A stretch of DNA of 8,881 nucleotides from Accumulibacter sp. Its GTDB lineage: Bacteria > Pseudomonadota > Gammaproteobacteria > Burkholderiales > Rhodocyclaceae. The stretch spans positions 1 through 8,881 of the forward strand of contig JAISDL010000051.1 in NCBI GenBank assembly GCA_031264825.1. Direction: 5' to 3'. Shown piece by piece: positions 6,137 through 8,881 of this stretch; within the stretch, counting starts at the first letter, position 1; every line of letters begins with the position of its first letter. The notes below the pieces were generated by a model. That model was not told the origin of the DNA, did no database searches, and was given only the letters and a program-made list of their open reading frames with translations. The position numbers were made by a program, and so were the translations under genes.

Positions 6137-6143
6137 CGCCGTG

Positions 6144-6155
6144 AACCGATCGGTT
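6144..6155. repeat. 12-bp perfect palindrome AACCGATCGGTT
   Basis: This is a self-complementary 12-mer between the inverted hairpin and the inverted heptad array, about 120 bp upstream of the transporter start. It could be an operator for a dimeric regulator or simply part of the repeat element. Nothing in the window decides between these. Confidence 0.45.
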
Positions 6156-6156
6156 T

Positions 6157-6212
6157 TCATCTGTCTCCTGTTTCCCGTCTCCTGATTCCTGACATCTGAT
6201 ACCTGATACCTG
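6157..6212 (-). repeat. Heptad array 5, inverted, eight units
   Basis: On the minus strand, eight units in exact 7-bp phase (56 bp) read CAGGTAT twice, then further CAG-led units including CAGGAAT and CAGGAGA. One unit has CGG for CAG, as in arrays 2 and 3. It is the longest array and the only one in this orientation, and it ends 61 bases before the transporter start. Confidence 0.8.
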
Positions 6213-6231
6213 CCCCCGTAAAAGGTATACT
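6203..6231 (+). promoter_or_regulatory. Candidate promoter for the ABC transporter / DUF1854 genes
   Basis: TATACT (6226-6231) is a one-mismatch -10 box. At 17-bp spacing lies CTGATA (6203-6208), which matches four of six bases of the -35 consensus and lies inside heptad array 5. Transcription would start near 6238, leaving an untranslated leader of about 36 bases before ATG 6274. The -10 is good and the -35 weak. No nitrogen-regulated sigma-54 site was seen. Confidence 0.35.
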
Positions 6232-6273
6232 TGCCGGGTCTTTTCCATTGGCCTTTCCGGGTATCCTGAACCG

Positions 6274-8574
6274 ATGAGTCTTTCCTCGACGTTTTCGGAG
6301 CACAAGGCTTCCCCTGTCGGTGAGCCGTCGCTGCCGCGCGACTGGAGCGAGCCGGTGGCGGCGCGTCTTGCCGACGGTGAAAAGGTTTTGGCGTTTTTCG
6401 AGACGGACCTCGACGCGAAACTTTCCTACGCCGACGCGATCGTCGTCCTGACCGACCGCCGTCTGCTCGCGGCGTCCCCTTCCGCCAAGCCCCCCGCCGC
6501 ATCTTCCCTCTCCTGCGAGTCTTTCGACCTGACCGACGACGCCCGCCTCGTGCGGCAGGATTATTCGGGCGTCGGCGCGCTCGAGCTTTTCAACGCGCGC
6601 GCGCGTATCGCCCTGTGGCGCTATACCCTGGGCCACGACGGCGCGGCGGGGCGCTTGATCGACGCCTTCGAGCATCTTCAGGCGCGGCGCAGGGGCGCGT
6701 CGGGTGTTTCCGCCGTCGCGGATGCGGATTCGCCCACCGCGGTCTCCGAGCACGTGAATTCTTCGCCCACCGACGCGGACGCCGACGGCGACCCCGAAAC
6801 GCAGTCGCCGCCTTCGACGTGGGTGCTCTTCCGGCTCTGGCGCTTCGCCCGCCCTTACCGTTGGCGTCTGTTCGCGGGCTTTCTCCTGTCCTTGGCATCG
6901 ACGGGCGCGACGCTCGTTCCGCCCTATCTGACGATGCCCTTGATGGATAAAATATTGATCCCTTATCAGAACGGCCGTCCGATCGACACCGGGCAGGTGG
7001 CGTTCTACCTTACGGGCCTCTTCGGCGCGGCGCTCGTCGCGTGGGCGCTCGGCTGGGCGCGGACTTATATCCTCGCGTGGGTCTCCGAGCGCATCGGCGC
7101 CGACCTGCGGATCGGCACGTACGAGCACCTCCTGAAACTCTCGCAGGAGTATTTCGGCGGAAAGCGCACGGGCGATCTGATCGCGCGCATCGGCTCGGAG
7201 ACCGATCGGATCAACGTTTTCATTTCCTTGCACTTTCTCGATTTTGCGACCGACGTTTTGATGATCACGATGACGACGTGCATTCTCGTCTCGATCAATC
7301 CGTCCCTCGCGCTCGTGACGCTCATTCCGCTGCCCATCATCGCGTGGATGATCCATACCGTCCGCGAAAAGCTGCGCCTGGGCTTCGAGCGCGTCGACCG
7401 CATCTGGGCCGAGATCACGAACGTGCTCGCCGACACGATCCCCGGAATCCGCGTCGTCAAGGCGTTCGCGCAGGAGAAGCGCGAGGCCGAGCGCTTCCGC
7501 ACGGCGAATCGGCATAATCTGGAGGGGAACGACAAGGTCAATCAGGTCTGGTCGCTCTTCGGGCCGACGGTCACGCTGCTGACCGAGGTCGGCGTCCTCG
7601 TCGTCTGGGCTTTCGGAATCTGGCAGATTTCGAAGGACGAAATCACCGTCGGCGTCCTGACGGCGTTCATCGCGTACATCGGCCGCTTTTATACGCGGCT
7701 CGATTCGATGAGCCGCATCGTCTCGGTCACGCAGAAGGCGGCGGCGGGCGCGAAGCGCATTTTCGACGTGCTCGACCACGTCTCGAACGTCCCCGAACCC
7801 GAACACCCGGTGCGGCTCGATGCGATCGAGGGGCGCATCGAATTGCGCGACGCGGGTTTTCGCTACGGCACGCGGAACGTGATCCGCCACCTGAACCTTG
7901 CGATCGAGCCGGGCGAAATGATCGGCCTCGTCGGCCACAGCGGTTCCGGCAAAAGTACGCTGATCAACCTGATCTGCCGCTTTTACGACCTCGCCGAAGG
8001 CGCAATTCTGGTCGACGGCGTCGACATCCGCTCGCTTTCGATCGCGGGATACCGAAAGAATATCGGCCTCGTCCTCCAGGAACCCTTCCTCTTTTTCGGG
8101 ACGATCGCCGAGAACATCGCGTACGGAAAACCCGACGCGACGCGCGAACAGATCGTCGCCGCCGCGCGCGCCGCGCACGCGCACGAATTCATCCTTCGCC
8201 TCCCGCACGCCTACGATTCGCTCGTCGGCGAACGCGGCCAGTCGCTCTCCGGCGGCGAGCGCCAACGCATCTCGATCGCGCGCGCGCTCCTGATCGACCC
8301 GAAAATCCTGATCCTCGACGAGGCGACTTCGTCGGTCGACTCGACGACCGAAAAAGAAATCCAGAAGGCGCTCGACAACCTCGTGCATGGCCGCACGACG
8401 ATCGCGATCGCGCACCGGCTCTCGACGCTGCGCAAAGCGAGCCGCCTCGTCGTCCTCGACCGCGGCGAGATCGTCGAAACCGGAGACCACGACGCCTTGA
8501 TGGAAAGCCAAGGGCATTATTACCGGCTGTACCAGACGCAGAAGCAGAACGCCGAACAAGAGGGAGACGAATGA
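6274..8574 (+). CDS. ABC half-transporter (membrane + ATPase), cyanophycin-metabolism-associated type
   Basis: This is a 766-residue inner-membrane protein of the exporter (MsbA-like) class, expected to work as a homodimer. Residues 1-138 form an extra soluble domain containing LADGEKVLAFFETDLDAKL and VVLTDRRLLA. Residues 140-182 are a low-complexity Ala/Ser/Asp linker. The six-helix membrane domain spans about 185-490. The ATPase follows with Walker A GHSGSGKST at 554-562, Q602, signature LSGGE at 658-662, Walker B ILILDE ending at D682-E683, and switch H714. All motifs are intact, so it should be active. The extra N-terminal domain together with the overlapping DUF1854 gene matches, from recalled family knowledge, the transporter annotated as cyanophycin-metabolism-associated. 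The substrate is not known to me. The start ATG 6274 has only a weak ribosome binding site. Confidence 0.88.
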   Translation: MSLSSTFSEHKASPVGEPSLPRDWSEPVAARLADGEKVLAFFETDLDAKLSYADAIVVLTDRRLLAASPSAKPPAASSLSCESFDLTDDARLVRQDYSGVGALELFNARARIALWRYTLGHDGAAGRLIDAFEHLQARRRGASGVSAVADADSPTAVSEHVNSSPTDADADGDPETQSPPSTWVLFRLWRFARPYRWRLFAGFLLSLASTGATLVPPYLTMPLMDKILIPYQNGRPIDTGQVAFYLTGLFGAALVAWALGWARTYILAWVSERIGADLRIGTYEHLLKLSQEYFGGKRTGDLIARIGSETDRINVFISLHFLDFATDVLMITMTTCILVSINPSLALVTLIPLPIIAWMIHTVREKLRLGFERVDRIWAEITNVLADTIPGIRVVKAFAQEKREAERFRTANRHNLEGNDKVNQVWSLFGPTVTLLTEVGVLVVWAFGIWQISKDEITVGVLTAFIAYIGRFYTRLDSMSRIVSVTQKAAAGAKRIFDVLDHVSNVPEPEHPVRLDAIEGRIELRDAGFRYGTRNVIRHLNLAIEPGEMIGLVGHSGSGKSTLINLICRFYDLAEGAILVDGVDIRSLSIAGYRKNIGLVLQEPFLFFGTIAENIAYGKPDATREQIVAAARAAHAHEFILRLPHAYDSLVGERGQSLSGGERQRISIARALLIDPKILILDEATSSVDSTTEKEIQKALDNLVHGRTTIAIAHRLSTLRKASRLVVLDRGEIVETGDHDALMESQGHYYRLYQTQKQNAEQEGDE

Positions 8575-8881
8575 GTCCCGGCATCCAACTCCATCGCAAC
8601 GCCTTCGGACGCCTCGTCCTCACCGACGCGACGGGCGGGACGTATGAAAACGTCGTTCCGGTGCGCGCCTTCCCGATCACGGCGCCCGACGCGGGGTTTT
8701 CGCTCGTAGATACCGAGGGCAAGGAACTCGCGTGGGTCGATTCGCTCGACGCGCTTGGCATTGATGCGCGCGAACTCGTGCGGCAAGCCTTCGCCGCGCG
8801 CGAATTCATGCCGGTGATCGAAAAAATCGTCGGCGTTTCGAGCTTTTTGACGCCGAGCGTCTGGCGGGTCGAAACCGACCG
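8571..8881 (+). CDS. DUF1854 family protein, N-terminal part (3' truncated by window)
   Basis: The first 103 codons are present and the frame is open to the window end. The protein opens MSPGIQLHRNAFGRLVL and contains VVPVRAFPITAPDAGFSLVD, KELAWVDSL, AREFMPVIEKI and VSSFLTPSVWRVETD, which are characteristic DUF1854 motifs. No signal peptide or membrane segment is visible, so it is probably cytoplasmic. Its ATG overlaps the transporter stop (ATGA) and a GGGAG lies 5 bases upstream, so the two proteins are made together and probably act together. The biochemical role is unknown. Family members are known as neighbours of cyanophycin synthetase genes, which would be expected further downstream. 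Confidence 0.88.
   Translation, partial: MSPGIQLHRNAFGRLVLTDATGGTYENVVPVRAFPITAPDAGFSLVDTEGKELAWVDSLDALGIDARELVRQAFAAREFMPVIEKIVGVSSFLTPSVWRVETD

Larger units (their letters stand above)
5493..6273. other. 781-bp non-coding repeat mosaic between ureC and the ABC transporter gene
   Basis: No credible gene is visible here. Short open frames exist, but they translate the repeats. Reading left to right, the modules are: heptad array 1; AGGTTGGG hairpin; half copy of it; heptad array 2; GC hairpin with GAGTGACGAAACCCC tail; then the same set again as a tandem duplicate; a third AGGTTGGG hairpin; a GCTTGCGC hairpin; heptad array 4; a third GC hairpin; a 53-bp nested inverted repeat; an inverted AGGTTGGG hairpin; and an inverted heptad array. 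The left and right ends carry the same two modules in mirror orientation. About 75 bases (6027-6102) show no repeat that I recognise. Confidence 0.85.

Noticed and set aside
5501..6212. CRISPR array
   Set aside because: The repeats are 7-bp units or a 139-bp tandem duplicate. There is no regular alternation of a 24-40 bp repeat with unique spacers, and no cas gene.
6157..8559. 800-codon open frame on the minus strand opposite the ABC transporter
   Set aside because: It is rich in Arg, Asp and Glu, has no domain, begins inside the transporter gene and ends in the heptad array. Such frames are typical antisense shadows in GC-rich genes with strong third-position bias.
1..8881. tRNA, rRNA or riboswitch
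   Set aside because: No cloverleaf, rRNA-like stretch or recognisable riboswitch core was seen in the gaps. The only sizeable gap is filled by the repeats described.

Overview
The window is GC-rich, densely coded DNA from a Gram-negative-type bacterium, with every gene on the + strand. It reads as a nitrogen-acquisition locus. The organism cannot be named from sequence alone. A proteobacterium, perhaps a betaproteobacterium, fits best, because the transporter/DUF1854 pair at the right end is, as I recall the family, commonest next to cyanophycin genes in Burkholderiales. This placement is tentative.

Layout. Positions 1-2993 hold the end of urtB, then complete urtC, urtD and urtE: the membrane and ATPase parts of a high-affinity urea ABC importer (UrtABCDE). 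Junctions are overlapping or 4 bp apart, which indicates one translationally coupled operon. An 87-bp gap with a weak terminator-like hairpin and a very strong ribosome binding site leads into ureA, ureB and ureC (3081-5492), the three structural subunits of nickel urease. All the expected UreC active-site residues are present. No urease accessory gene (ureD, ureE, ureF, ureG) is in the window.

Positions 5493-6273 are non-coding and unusually rich in repeats. There are five arrays of a 7-bp CAG-led unit, a 139-bp segment duplicated in tandem at about 97% identity, three copies of a GC-rich hairpin with a fixed tail, three direct and one inverted copy of an AGGTTGGG/CCCAAC hairpin, and a 53-bp nested inverted repeat. 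The two ends of the region carry the same modules in inverted order, so the whole resembles a composite REP/REPIN-like or MITE-like element.

Positions 6274-8574 encode an exporter-type ABC half-transporter (fused membrane and ATPase domains) with an extra N-terminal domain. Its stop overlaps the start of a DUF1854 gene that runs off the window. This pair matches what is annotated as the cyanophycin-metabolism-associated ABC transporter and its DUF1854 partner. A plausible reading is urea import, hydrolysis to ammonia, then storage of the nitrogen as cyanophycin, whose synthetase genes would be expected just downstream. That last link is inference. The most unusual material in the window is the intergenic repeat mosaic.
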